The notes under the pieces were generated by a model. It was not told the DNA's origin. It did not search any database and worked only from the letters and a program-made list of their open reading frames with translations. This document shows positions 36,793 through 46,092 of a stretch of DNA of 64,000 nucleotides, one piece after another. The stretch spans positions 2,604,001-2,668,000 of the forward strand of contig NZ_CP013650.1 in assembly GCF_001466725.1 (NCBI RefSeq), in the 5' to 3' direction. The translations under genes and the position numbers were made by a program. The stretch's first letter is position 1. Each line of letters starts with the position of its first letter. This DNA comes from Lacimicrobium alkaliphilum. GTDB taxonomy: Bacteria > Pseudomonadota > Gammaproteobacteria > Enterobacterales > Alteromonadaceae.

Positions 36793-37254
36793 ATGAAACC
36801 CGTCTATCTCGCTCTGCCCCTGATACTCCTGCTCGGCTGCGACAGCAACGAAGTCGGCGATGTATCGCTGGGACTGTTTACCACCAAGGACATTAAGCTG
36901 GATGCCTTTACCGACCCGGTAGTGACCGGAGTCACCTGCCATGTGTCGAGTATCGAGGCGAACCTGGATTTTTCTGACCCCTCAGATAGTGCCATTGCCT
37001 GCAGGCAAACCGGTCTTATCAGTGCCGAAATGATTGCTGCAATAGACAAAAGCGACAGTGGCGAAGTACTGTTCAGCAAATCCAAAAGCATCTTCTTCAA
37101 ATCCATGAAGATTCGGCGCATTTTCGATCCAGAGCACCAGACCCTGATGTATGTATCTTACTCCACCAAAGAAACCTCAGGCAGCTTTAAACACAGCCTG
37201 TCGACGGTGCCACTGTGGGGCACCGAGGCTTACGGCAAAGTTTCAGGAAACTGA
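36793..37254 (+). CDS. creA: CreA-family periplasmic protein
   Basis: A 153-residue protein with an N-terminal signal that ends in a lipobox-like LLLGC, so it is probably a lipoprotein. The body (VGDVSLGLFTTKDIKLDAFTDPVVTGVTCHVSSIEANLDFSDPSDSAIACRQTG) is the CreA family; E. coli CreA lies beside creBC, and its function is unknown. GAGGAAAACCA precedes the ATG at 36793; the frame extends back into dctD but those codons overlap that gene. It follows dctD by 16 nt and may be co-transcribed. Confidence 0.88.
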   Translation: MKPVYLALPLILLLGCDSNEVGDVSLGLFTTKDIKLDAFTDPVVTGVTCHVSSIEANLDFSDPSDSAIACRQTGLISAEMIAAIDKSDSGEVLFSKSKSIFFKSMKIRRIFDPEHQTLMYVSYSTKETSGSFKHSLSTVPLWGTEAYGKVSGN

Positions 37255-37305
37255 TATCAAAGCGGTATATCTATTCGGGTGCGGCGTTGTTTTTAGGGCG
37301 CTTCA

Positions 37306-38208
37306 ATGATGATCCCACTGGTGTTTCATCCTATTTACAGCCAGCTCTCGCTGCCGGTACGACATCGCTTTCCGATAGAAAAATATCAGGCCATTCGTGA
37401 CAAGCTGGCTGAATCTGCTGTACCGGATAACTGGTTTTATCAGCCTCAGCCGCTGACTATTAATGATTTGAAAGCGCACTTTTGCCCGGACTACCTGTCA
37501 GGGCTGCTGGCCGGCACACTGGAGCCTAAAGCCATGCGCCGGATTGGCTTTCCCTGGTCTGAACAACTGATTCGCCGTACGCTGACGGCGGTGGCGGGCA
37601 CCTGCCTGACCGCCAGACTGGCACTGGAGCACGGTAAAGCGCTGAATCTGACCGGCGGCTATCACCACGCCTTTGCCGATTTTGGCTCCGGCTTTTGTAT
37701 GCTTAATGATCTCTATCTGGCCGCGCGAACGATGCTGGAAACAGCAGAGATTGATAAAGTACTGATCGTGGATTGTGATGTGCATCAGGGCGATGGCACC
37801 GCTAAACTGGCAGAGAATAACCCGGATATTATTACCCTCTCACTGCATGGCGAGAAAAACTTTCCCCATCGCAAGCAGATATCGGATATGGATTTTCCCT
37901 TACCCAAAGGCACAGGCGATGATGACTATCTGGATACTCTGGATAGTGCCCTGAGCCTGGCATTTAATCTGCACCGCCCGGATGCGGTGATCTATGACGC
38001 CGGAGTGGATGTGCATATCAATGATGATTTAGGCCACCTTCATATCAGCACAGCAGGCATATACCGGCGCGACAAACTGGTATTTGAGCGCTGTGAAAAA
38101 GCAGGGCTGCCGGTAGCTGCGGTGATCGGTGGTGGTTATCAGCGGGATATTGTCGCCCTGACAGAAGTGCACCTGCAGCTTTTTCGGGCCGCCGGAGTCG
38201 TGAAATAA
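37306..38208 (+). CDS. Histone-deacetylase-family (class IV-like) amidohydrolase
   Basis: A 300-residue protein of the arginase/deacetylase superfamily. Zinc and catalytic motifs are present: GGYHHAFADFGSGFCMLND (paired His), LIVDCDVHQGDGTA (Asp and His ligands) and IYDAGVDVH (Asp ligand). Bacterial members deacetylate acetylated lysine, polyamines or acetoin-related compounds; which of these is not evident. No operon partner on its strand is clear; it is convergent with nhaC-like at 38226. Confidence 0.87.
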   Translation: MMIPLVFHPIYSQLSLPVRHRFPIEKYQAIRDKLAESAVPDNWFYQPQPLTINDLKAHFCPDYLSGLLAGTLEPKAMRRIGFPWSEQLIRRTLTAVAGTCLTARLALEHGKALNLTGGYHHAFADFGSGFCMLNDLYLAARTMLETAEIDKVLIVDCDVHQGDGTAKLAENNPDIITLSLHGEKNFPHRKQISDMDFPLPKGTGDDDYLDTLDSALSLAFNLHRPDAVIYDAGVDVHINDDLGHLHISTAGIYRRDKLVFERCEKAGLPVAAVIGGGYQRDIVALTEVHLQLFRAAGVVK

Positions 38209-38225
38209 ATGCTGCCAGTGCTGGA

Positions 38226-39632
38226 TTAAGAAGACACCGGTTCAGCCTGCCTGTCAGCGTTTTGCCACATGGCGATACCGGCAAAGCCGTAAAACACCGA
38301 GATGGCCAGCACCAGAAAGTGGTACCAGAGAAAAGGAAGATAACTGACCGTGGCCACGCCCAGGGTTGTGGCCATAAACACGCCGCCATCTGTCCAGGGC
38401 ACCATGGGGGTAGTGATAGTACCGCCCGCTTCGGTATTTCTGGATAACACCCGCCGGTCGATGCCCATCTGATCATAATTTTTGCGGGTAATGGTACTGG
38501 CGGTAATCAGCGACACATAAGCGGCGCCGCCCAGAAAATTACCCAGAAAACCGGCAAATACCGTCGACACCCCCAGCTTGCCTGGAGAATCGGCCCAGCG
38601 CCGCAGACGTTCTGAAATCACCGTGAGTACCCCGGTCTGATCCATCAGCCCCCCTAACCCCAGTGCGAACAGCACCAGTATGATCACTTCAAACATCGAC
38701 GACATGCCACCGCGGTTGAGCAGAATATTGAGAAAATCCAGATTCGATTCTATCTGGTTGCCACTGTACAGGGTGCGGATTGCCGCAACGATATCATTGC
38801 CCTGAAACAAGGTGGCCCAGACTACGCCCAGCAAGGCGCCGAAACAGATCACCGGCACCGCTGGCATATGCAATACCAGCAGACCGATTACAATGGCAGC
38901 CGGCAGCAGACTGTACCAGGCAATCATAAAGTGACTGTCGAGCGCCGTCATCGCCTGCTGCGCCTGAGAAATATCACCATCGGGCTGGTAAAACAGCCCG
39001 GCCAGCAGGAACAGCACAAAGGTGATCAGAATGGCAGGGCCGCTGACGGTAAACATGGATTTGATATGCTCCACCAGTCTGACTTCACACAGAGATGCGG
39101 TCATCACCGTGGTATCGGAAAGCGGCGACATCTTATCGCCCACATAGGCGCCACAGATTGCGGCCCCGGCCACAATCGGCAGCGGCATACCAAAGCCGGC
39201 ACCAATCCCCATCATGGCAATGCCAGCCGTGCCGATGGTACCGAAAGACGTACCGGTAGCCAGAGAGGTAATGGCACAAATCACAAAAGCCGCCGGCAGA
39301 AACCATTCGGGGCTCATCGCCGCCAGGCCATAGTAAATGATACCCGGCACGATGCCACCGGCCATCCAGCTGCCGATCAGCGCCCCCACCGCAATCAGCA
39401 CCAGCACCGCATCCATGCCCTTGTGAATGCCGGTGGTAATGGCCTTTTGCATGCTGGCGTAATCCTGACCGAGCCATTTACCCAGACCAATAACCAGAAA
39501 CCAGCTGACAAACAACGCCAGATGAATAGGCAGCGCCATGGCCTGCACAAACAAAAAAATCACGCCAATGATGGCCACCGCCAGCAACAGCACCTGACGA
39601 AGACTGGGCAAAGCAGCCGGAGGATAGGTCAT
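38226..39632 (-). CDS. NhaC-family Na+/H+ antiporter
   Basis: A 468-residue polytopic protein of the NhaC family (about 11-12 helices). Segments such as ATGTSFGTIGTAGIAMMGIG, GAYVGDKMSPLSDTTVMTAS and RNTEAGGTITTPMVPWTDGGVF are family hallmarks with Asp/Ser/Thr ion-binding positions. It exports Na+ for H+ (some members exchange malate and lactate). With NatAB and the SLC13 and Na/Pi carriers it suggests a sodium-based energy budget. Confidence 0.92.
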   Translation of the reverse strand: MTYPPAALPSLRQVLLLAVAIIGVIFLFVQAMALPIHLALFVSWFLVIGLGKWLGQDYASMQKAITTGIHKGMDAVLVLIAVGALIGSWMAGGIVPGIIYYGLAAMSPEWFLPAAFVICAITSLATGTSFGTIGTAGIAMMGIGAGFGMPLPIVAGAAICGAYVGDKMSPLSDTTVMTASLCEVRLVEHIKSMFTVSGPAILITFVLFLLAGLFYQPDGDISQAQQAMTALDSHFMIAWYSLLPAAIVIGLLVLHMPAVPVICFGALLGVVWATLFQGNDIVAAIRTLYSGNQIESNLDFLNILLNRGGMSSMFEVIILVLFALGLGGLMDQTGVLTVISERLRRWADSPGKLGVSTVFAGFLGNFLGGAAYVSLITASTITRKNYDQMGIDRRVLSRNTEAGGTITTPMVPWTDGGVFMATTLGVATVSYLPFLWYHFLVLAISVFYGFAGIAMWQNADRQAEPVSS

Positions 39633-40129
39633 GCAGCTCTCCTGAATATTATTGTTATGGCCAGGATCTGGCAGTACTAACCTGCCTGAAGCAGATTAAA
39701 AAGCACACAACACCAAGCTACCCTAAGCGACAACTATTCACAATAATATCAGGCAGATAGTGCCAGGCTAACCGCACAGATTAGTGAAATAAAGGGAAGA
39801 TTTTTCGGACGCACACTAATGATCAACTTGGCGATACAGAATTTAATAAACTGGAGCAGCCCCGGTCTTACCTGAAATGGGAGCATTGATTAGCCATCCC
39901 CATTGTCCTCATGTAAGCTCAGAGCAGTGGCCAAAAAGAATAATCAATGAGCAACGTTCAGAACTTCAGCACGGCGATGCTTCTTCTTAAAGTGCCTGTT
40001 CATGCTGGAGGCTTTATTTTATTGCGAAGTCGAAAGAGGTCAATAAAAGACAGTCGGAATAGGGACTACCAACGGAAGTCAAAATGTGGAACCCTAGCGG
40101 AAATAATCAAGCATCCGTGACTTCCAAGA
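39633..40129. other. Non-coding stretch at the left border of the accessory region
   Basis: About 500 bp with no supported gene. A short open frame at about 39976-40125 encodes some 49 residues of unknown type and has no convincing ribosome site. Composition becomes more AT-rich rightwards into the two-gene unit. I find no tRNA, integrase or copy of the repeat seen near 46-47 kb here. Confidence 0.5.
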
Positions 40130-42109
40130 ATGAATACATCTGTTACTAACTTCCATGACCTGCCACCTGAGGCCATTCCCTCAGATATTGCCAAGTTAAG
40201 TTACGAGTCTCATCTAGAAGATGCCAATGCTCTTGAAGTGGAACTCTCGGACCATCCGTCTATTCTTGACTCTGGAGAGAATCCCAAACTTTTTACCATC
40301 GATGTAGAGCACAATCTGCTCCAGTTCGTCAACGTTGAAGCAAAGAATCATTGCGCTGCAATACACTTATTCAGGTCTTATTCCAATTCGTCTCCCGTCT
40401 GGGGTGCCGAAAAACTGTTCGATGAATTGTATAAAGTTTGGGTCCAAGAGCATCATAGCAAAGACACTGTAGCTGGGCGTTTTCTTGGCCTATTGTCTTC
40501 ATCGGATACGAACGTATTTGGCCTGGGTCAGGAAGCTATTAAGGGAAAGGATTCACACAGAGTTTATGTCGTTTTCTCCTGCCTGGGCAGTTCCTTTTTA
40601 TTCATGAGAGAGCTGCCATTGCAGGGACTTCTCGAGTTCTTAGAAGCCCAATACAATTTAGAACACAGAGACCAATCGGTTCCTGTTTTTTACAACGAAC
40701 TCAGTGACTTTCTGTCAGAAAAACTTCCTGTTGCTCAACAACTTGCTGAGCTCATAAGGAGGGACTTATCTGAAGCAAAAGTTAGATTATATGTTAGTTG
40801 TATGGAGGCGTTTACCAAAGCAGGAGAGCTACCAAAGGCCATTAACTGCGCCTTAGAGGATGTAAAGTCAGATAAGAATATATCGAAACGCGCCGCAATG
40901 CTTATTTTGGGTCAGTTGATAAGACATTGGGAGGTTGTCCCTGAGTTACGAAAGGAAATCCAAACACTGATAATTAATACGTGCGACCACTCTGAAGACG
41001 AGATCAAACGAACTTCTTTGAACCTGTTAAGTCGTGCAGCGAGTACACAACATGAATTAATACCAGAACTGGTTAAAAGAGCAGTCGAAAACAACCAAAA
41101 CGCCCTGCATGCTCTTAAAGACTTTGTTTGTATGAACGGAAAAGTAATAGCAGAGTTGAGCGACCTTAGTAATGTTCTCGAGCCCTTGATTTTTTTGACT
41201 GCAGAAAATGTAGACCTTCTTGACTACTCACTTTCCCGCCTTATTAAAGCTGAAAAACATTGTGAGGCAGTTGAGGATTGGCTTACCCAATGGGCAATCA
41301 GAAATTGTGCTTCCTTGGACTCTGAAGACAGACTAAGCAGAAGCTTTCAACAGTCAATTACGGAACTGTACACCCAAGAGAGACTTTTCAAGCTGTTAAC
41401 GGATTGGGCTCTTGCAGACGAGAAGGGCTTAGGTGTCGCCTTCGCTGACGTAATAAGTGAGTTATGGGTACGTGGTATCAAGAATCCCGTATTCCATAAG
41501 TTAACAATCGACTCACTTAACCAAGATGATTTTAGGTATTTGGCGAGACGAATGCTTGGCTGGATTTGCCATGAAGAAGCTTTACTGTCACTCACTTTTT
41601 CGTTGTTGGATACGGATAACGCACTCAATCGTTCGTTTAGATGGGTCCATGAGCTACTAACAAACGATATTGGTAAAAATTATCCTCGAGCAACGCTTCA
41701 AGAAATAGAGAACAGACTAACCACTTCAACCGGTGACGAAGATAAGTTGTTACGCTCAGCTCACACCAAGCTTTCAAAATATATAGATGCGCTGGACAAA
41801 CTCCCGCGTCTCAACGAGCTGCGCCCACCTGAAATGCTTCAACGCCACATAACATTTAAGAAAAATAAACAACAAAGAGAAGGGCAGGAGGCGGCCCAAA
41901 AGCATTCATTATTGACGCAATTATGCACGCATATTCCCCTTAAAAATGGAAATGGCTGGTTCAGCATTAGGGACGGAAAGATTGGCGAGATAGGTCGCCT
42001 ATCAACACATTCTTTTCACGGAACACTTCCTGTCGGAGCCGTAATGGACCCTGTAAACGACACGATAACAAGACTAGGTTACAGAACCGCAAAAAGAGGT
42101 GATGAGTGA
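40130..42109 (+). CDS. Helical-repeat protein of unknown function, partner of the downstream nuclease-like protein
   Basis: A 659-residue soluble protein not recognised as any named family. About residues 190-560 are a run of amphipathic helices resembling HEAT/ARM repeats (e.g. ISKRAAMLILGQLIRHWEVVPELRKEIQTLI; IKRTSLNLLSRAASTQHELIPELVKRAV). The N-terminal 190 residues are mixed alpha/beta, and the last 40 form a small beta segment (GNGWFSIRDGKIGEIGRLS...GAVMDPVND). AT-richer codon use than the flanking genes suggests transfer. Its stop overlaps the GTG start of the next gene, so both are made together. A target-sensing or scaffold role is a guess. Confidence 0.8.
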   Translation: MNTSVTNFHDLPPEAIPSDIAKLSYESHLEDANALEVELSDHPSILDSGENPKLFTIDVEHNLLQFVNVEAKNHCAAIHLFRSYSNSSPVWGAEKLFDELYKVWVQEHHSKDTVAGRFLGLLSSSDTNVFGLGQEAIKGKDSHRVYVVFSCLGSSFLFMRELPLQGLLEFLEAQYNLEHRDQSVPVFYNELSDFLSEKLPVAQQLAELIRRDLSEAKVRLYVSCMEAFTKAGELPKAINCALEDVKSDKNISKRAAMLILGQLIRHWEVVPELRKEIQTLIINTCDHSEDEIKRTSLNLLSRAASTQHELIPELVKRAVENNQNALHALKDFVCMNGKVIAELSDLSNVLEPLIFLTAENVDLLDYSLSRLIKAEKHCEAVEDWLTQWAIRNCASLDSEDRLSRSFQQSITELYTQERLFKLLTDWALADEKGLGVAFADVISELWVRGIKNPVFHKLTIDSLNQDDFRYLARRMLGWICHEEALLSLTFSLLDTDNALNRSFRWVHELLTNDIGKNYPRATLQEIENRLTTSTGDEDKLLRSAHTKLSKYIDALDKLPRLNELRPPEMLQRHITFKKNKQQREGQEAAQKHSLLTQLCTHIPLKNGNGWFSIRDGKIGEIGRLSTHSFHGTLPVGAVMDPVNDTITRLGYRTAKRGDE

Positions 42110-43824
42110 AATTAATTATCGCCGAATACCTGCGAACACTTAGAGAAAGAGATGAGCTTGATAGGTTGCTACCAGACCTGCTTGTTGAAATGGGCTACAA
42201 ACTCGTTGCACGCCCACAAACAGGTAACAGGCAGTATGGTGTAGATATCGCTGCACGAGGTGAAAACGATGACGGTCAAGAAGAACTGTTACTATTAGTA
42301 GTAAAAAGAGGAGATATAGGATCATCTGAATGGGATACGAAGCCACAGTCAGTTCGTCAAAGCATAAATGAAATTTTTGATGTTTACCTTAGATCCCATC
42401 TCGAACCAAGAGATGAAGAATTGCCAAAGCACATAGTTTTAGTTACCAATGGGGAATTAAAACAGACAGTACTAGCAAATTGGTGTGGCTTGGTTTCTGA
42501 ATATGAAGACAAAGCAAAAATAGAGTTTTGGGGAATTGATACTATCTCCAGCTATGTCGAGGAATACCTTCTCGACGAGCATGTCTTTCATGATGATGAC
42601 CGGCACGATCTAAGAAGAGCTTTAGCGCTCTCGGGCGACAGTGAGTACAACAGGAAAGATCTGCACCGGATCTTCCGACGGGCGCTGGATTTAGATGAAA
42701 AAGGAAATTTGACAGAAGAATCGAAAACAGGAAAGAACTTACTCAAGGCAATGAGAATAGTCAACTTATCAGCCCAAATCTACGCGAATTGGTCTCTGTT
42801 AAAGGACGGTGACAGCCGCCAAGGACTATTGGCTTTGGAGCGAGCTCTGCTTTGGTCTTGGCATAGAATTCAGCTGACTGACTCAAACAAAGATGTTGTT
42901 AAAGGACCTTTTACCAGCATTTGGAGTAGCTACACCAGATACATTCCTGAATATTTTTCAAGGCTTATGCCTTACTACTTCACCCCAAATAGCCTTAGTC
43001 GAAGTCCAACCTATGGGGGAGCTGAAACATCCCTTGTTGCATTTGAACAAATCGGCTTTTTGGCAAGCTTTGCTGTATTCATGGCTTTGCAACCAATTTC
43101 TCCCAATCAGGACAGTGAACGGGAGTACTGGTTTCAACAGTTAAACTCAGCATGTGACGCACTAGTTGCATTCATAGACAACAATGGAATTTGTACTTCG
43201 CCGTGCCTGGACAGCCACAGTCAGGACATTACCTTGGCTCTCTTTGCCCTTATGCTTGCGGGAAGAATTGAATTTGCTCAAGGATGGTTGAAACGGTTAT
43301 TCAGAAATATAGATTATTCGTATAAGAGTAAGAACTATGTACCAATAGCGATAGAATCTCTGGAAGACCTACCCGACGAAGGCGGATGGCTGGGAGATCA
43401 TGCCTCAAAACGTATGATGGAAATGTCATGGACTCTTGCGACAATAGCAGGCTGGTGTGTCATCCTCGACTTAGAAGACGTATACAAAGCCCTAGTTGAA
43501 GGCGCTACTCAAGACTATCCAAACACTTGTATCCAGCTATGGCATCCAGAAGATGACTTCTATCAGCACCTCTACTTCCGTCCAGCCCACTTTGTGTCAG
43601 GTGTGTCTCAAGCTCCGATAGAACTTCCACCGTCCATTGAAGAATATAAAAAGCAAATGATGCAGATACTTGAATCAGATTTTGCCAAAGCCATTTCCGG
43701 CTCCCCGGCTGTTAAATCTCGTCTATTAGGTTTAGATTTCATCGCTTTTAGACATTTCTCCACACCGGTACCTCCTGCAACTTGGTATGGAATTTTAAGG
43801 CAAGAAAATGACCTAGATTCATAG
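42106..43824 (+). CDS. PD-(D/E)XK nuclease-like protein, second gene of the pair
   Basis: A 572-residue protein. Residues 1-150 look like a restriction-endonuclease/Mrr-type fold: a helix with acidic residues (RDELDRLLPDLLVEMGY), YGVDIAARG (Asp47), then a beta strand LLLLVVK (Lys67) and a helix QSVRQSINEIFDVYL. This gives a D...xVK active-site pattern where the usual E/Q before K is Val. Residues 150-572 are helical with Trp-rich segments and unlike anything I know. GTG start overlapping the upstream stop (GTGA). Together the two genes resemble a compact defence module. Confidence 0.72.
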   Translation: MKLIIAEYLRTLRERDELDRLLPDLLVEMGYKLVARPQTGNRQYGVDIAARGENDDGQEELLLLVVKRGDIGSSEWDTKPQSVRQSINEIFDVYLRSHLEPRDEELPKHIVLVTNGELKQTVLANWCGLVSEYEDKAKIEFWGIDTISSYVEEYLLDEHVFHDDDRHDLRRALALSGDSEYNRKDLHRIFRRALDLDEKGNLTEESKTGKNLLKAMRIVNLSAQIYANWSLLKDGDSRQGLLALERALLWSWHRIQLTDSNKDVVKGPFTSIWSSYTRYIPEYFSRLMPYYFTPNSLSRSPTYGGAETSLVAFEQIGFLASFAVFMALQPISPNQDSEREYWFQQLNSACDALVAFIDNNGICTSPCLDSHSQDITLALFALMLAGRIEFAQGWLKRLFRNIDYSYKSKNYVPIAIESLEDLPDEGGWLGDHASKRMMEMSWTLATIAGWCVILDLEDVYKALVEGATQDYPNTCIQLWHPEDDFYQHLYFRPAHFVSGVSQAPIELPPSIEEYKKQMMQILESDFAKAISGSPAVKSRLLGLDFIAFRHFSTPVPPATWYGILRQENDLDS

Positions 43825-44168
43825 ACTTGTACACCACAACATTTCCAGACATATTATGTTGTAGGCAAGCCCTTCTAACCAGACCCCATTCGGCAGCCTT
43901 TCCATTGTAAATACATGGTTTATATTAGTTAGTGAGTCAGGGCAAGATCGCGAACGTTTTTTAAACAGCGATTGTATCTTTAGTGGTCAAATCTTGTGTG
44001 TTAACTAACCAAAATTGCTCAAGCACTATGAGCCTTAGTTGACGGAGTAATCACTTTGGTCAGAAATTGAGCACACGTGCGGTCGCCCTGGTTATTGAGT
44101 GACTTACTACGTAGGCATCGCAAGTCGATATTGCGGGTGACTTTTGGAATGAATAAAAGCAAGACTGA
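43825..44168. other. Intergenic stretch between the two-gene unit and the SEC-C gene
   Basis: 344 bp, AT-rich, with no convincing gene, terminator with U-tract or repeat that I can identify. Confidence 0.5.
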
Positions 44169-45166
44169 ATGAAAACAGGACGCAATGATCCCTGCCCTTG
44201 TGGCAGTGGCAAAAAATACAAACGCTGCTGTATGGATACCATCTCAAAGCACCACGCTGAAGTGTTTGATGACATCGCACAGACGGTGGGAATGAACCCT
44301 GACCTGACCCTTGATGAGTTAAACCAGGTTGCTCAGCATAAAATGGCCGAACGCAATAATCGCCCTGATGAGGATTTTTGTGGCCTGACACCCACGCAAA
44401 TGGAAAACTGGCTTTATGCGCCGTTTAGCGAATTGGACGGGGTGAACATCAGTGTGCCCGGTGACTTATCAACCAGCCCGGTGATGAGTTATTTAGCTGT
44501 GCTCCTTGAGCAAGCCATTTTGCAGGGCGGCTGGATAAAAGCGACAACTAAAGGCAATCTGCCGGCGAAACTTGTGAAACAAGCAGGCGAATTGTTACCT
44601 GGGTTTGCCGTCGCTCAGTTTGAAACTGAGCCCAGCATTAGCGAGTTTACCGGTAGTAATGAAGACAAATTTGACGCACTGCATTATGCCCGGGTGTTAG
44701 CTGAGCTGGCGGGGATCATTTATCTCAAAGGTGGCCGCTTTTATGTGGAAAAAGTCGCTCAGAAGCAGTATCAACTGCATGGGCTCGGCGCATTTTTTCT
44801 GCCCATGTTAGAAACAGCCGTTAAGCAGTATAACTGGGGCTACCTGGATGGCTGGTCAGATGATGTTGATCTTCGGCCATTCTGGCTGTTTATGCTCTGG
44901 CGTCTGCAAACACATGGCTCTGTGGATAAGCTCACTGACGAGGTGTGCAGAGCCTTCCCCCTTTGCTGAAGCAGGTACCTGAGGATGAATATCTTTCGCC
45001 GCGAGAACACCTGGATGCGTTGATAAGCTCACGTTTTGTGATTCGGTTTTTGCAGTTTTGGGGCTTTGTCACTATCGATCCGAAAAGGTACGCAGATGGC
45101 GTTCGGATACCGCGAAAGGTAACACTGCTGCCGTTACTCAAACAGAGCTTCACATTCACTGACTAA
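44169..45166 (+). pseudogene. SEC-C-motif protein gene broken by a single-base frameshift
   Basis: The first frame (44169-44969) encodes 266 residues starting with a SEC-C zinc motif, RNDPCPCGSGKKYKRCC, then a helical domain. It ends abruptly in ...DEVCRAFPLC. The overlapping +1 frame continues as ...SLPPLLKQVPEDEYLSPREHLDALISS... to 45166. Adding one C to the CCCCC run near 44955 would give AFPPLLKQVPEDEY and a single product of about 332 residues. So it is a frameshifted gene, a slippage site or a sequencing error. SEC-C domains bind zinc and act in SecB or SecA-like and stress proteins; function here unknown. Confidence 0.8.
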
Positions 45167-45230
45167 CTCCCTACTTCAGCATGCTGCAGCTTCGTCGCAA
45201 CTTAGTTCAGATGAAAATACCTGCAGCTTT

Positions 45231-45509
45231 TTAGGGTATTTTTTGCATTTTCAGTGACAAATCAAAACCACAAGCATGGGCATATTTGAGCAGGGTCGCC
45301 CAACTGGGGTTGGCATTGCCACGCTCCAGACGACTGATATTGCTCTTTTGCGTTTTCATTCGCTCAGCCACCTGCTCTTGCGTCAGCCCTGCAGTGGTGC
45401 GCATCGTGAGCAACTTATCAATTAAATTAAATTCAGACTCCAGGTCGTCATATTCAGCCTTAACCTCGGGATTATCGAGTGCACGCTGTTTCAGATTTTG
45501 TAAGCTCAT
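45231..45509 (-). CDS. HigA-like XRE antitoxin
   Basis: A 92-residue protein with one HTH (LTMRTTAGLTQEQVAERMKTQKSNISRLERGNANPSWATLLKYAHACGF) and a short helical N-terminus. It follows the toxin gene and overlaps it by 4 nt, the HigBA order. It should neutralise the toxin and repress the operon through the palindrome at 45850-45867. Confidence 0.88.
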   Translation of the reverse strand: MSLQNLKQRALDNPEVKAEYDDLESEFNLIDKLLTMRTTAGLTQEQVAERMKTQKSNISRLERGNANPSWATLLKYAHACGFDLSLKMQKIP

Positions 45510-45829
45510 GATTTGTTTACCTCTTTCTGGCGTTGACGGGCCAGCTCAAGTTCATGTTTAGGGGTTTTCCGTGATTTTTTCACGAAAGCATGTAATACAT
45601 AAATGCGTTTGCCTGTTAAGTAGCAAAACAGGCTGCGACCAATCCCTTCCTTAGCTTTTGCTCTTATTTCGAACAGACCATGCCCCATCGATTCAGTATG
45701 AGGTGGGCCTAAATTTGCCCCGTGCTTTTCCATCAGTTCCAGTAATTTAATCATTCTTGCCTGGATCTTTGGTGGCATTCGCAAAATGATATCTTCAACG
45801 CCATCGTAAAAATCGACTTTCCAAGTCAT
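45506..45829 (-). CDS. HigB/RelE-like toxin (phage Gp49-like)
   Basis: A 107-residue RelE-superfamily toxin: MTWKVDFYDGVEDIILRMPPKIQARMIKLLELMEKHG...GLFEIRAKAKEGIGRSLFCYLTGKRIYVLHAFVKKSRKTPKHELELARQR. The LFEIRA...R.FC and H.F.KK..KTP patterns match Gp49/HigB ribosome-dependent mRNA interferases. The ATG at 45829 has a purine-rich GGAAGAGAAG upstream and begins as family members do; an ATG at 45844 would add five residues. First gene of the pair. Confidence 0.88.
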   Translation of the reverse strand: MTWKVDFYDGVEDIILRMPPKIQARMIKLLELMEKHGANLGPPHTESMGHGLFEIRAKAKEGIGRSLFCYLTGKRIYVLHAFVKKSRKTPKHELELARQRQKEVNKS

Positions 45830-45849
45830 TAGCTTCTCTTCCATTAGGA

Positions 45850-45867
45850 GTTATCATTAATGATAAC
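45850..45867. promoter_or_regulatory. Perfect 18-bp palindrome upstream of the toxin-antitoxin pair
   Basis: GTTATCATTAATGATAAC is fully self-complementary and lies about 20 nt before the toxin start. It is the expected operator for autorepression by the HTH antitoxin, alone or with the toxin. Confidence 0.75.
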
Positions 45868-46012
45868 CCTCGATGGCCGTTTTGTCCAAGATCCACTGGT
45901 AAGTCTTAATCCAACCTATCAGCAGGTTAAACTTAAGCTCAGTCTATATCCCTCGCACATACGGTGAGGATTTGAAGTGAAGAGTTTTCAGAAAGGAGAA
46001 GTGGGTCAAACT

Positions 46013-46031
46013 AAGAGAAATTGGTCGGCGT
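46013..46031. repeat. Partial copy of the tRNA-Pro 3' end (attachment-site-like)
   Basis: AAGAGAAATTGGTCGGCGT here matches the 3' CCA end plus downstream flank of tRNA-Pro at 47180-47198. After the repeat the sequences diverge. It may mark an old integration end between it and the tRNA, or a decayed tRNA copy. Confidence 0.55.
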
Positions 46032-46092
46032 ATAAGACTTGTCGGCGGAGAACGTTCCCGACACTCCCGGCATACCATCCCTCCCTGGATAT

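Noticed and set aside
38868..39680. 270-codon open frame on the plus strand
   Set aside because: Antisense of the NhaC antiporter; rich in Gln, His and Arg, typical of a shadow frame.
39976..40125. Short plus-strand frame of about 49 codons before the two-gene unit
   Set aside because: No Shine-Dalgarno and no recognisable family; too short to support on its own.
44169..44969. Treating the 266-residue SEC-C frame as a complete gene
   Set aside because: The ending is abrupt and the overlapping next frame continues with plausible protein; a frameshift explains both better.
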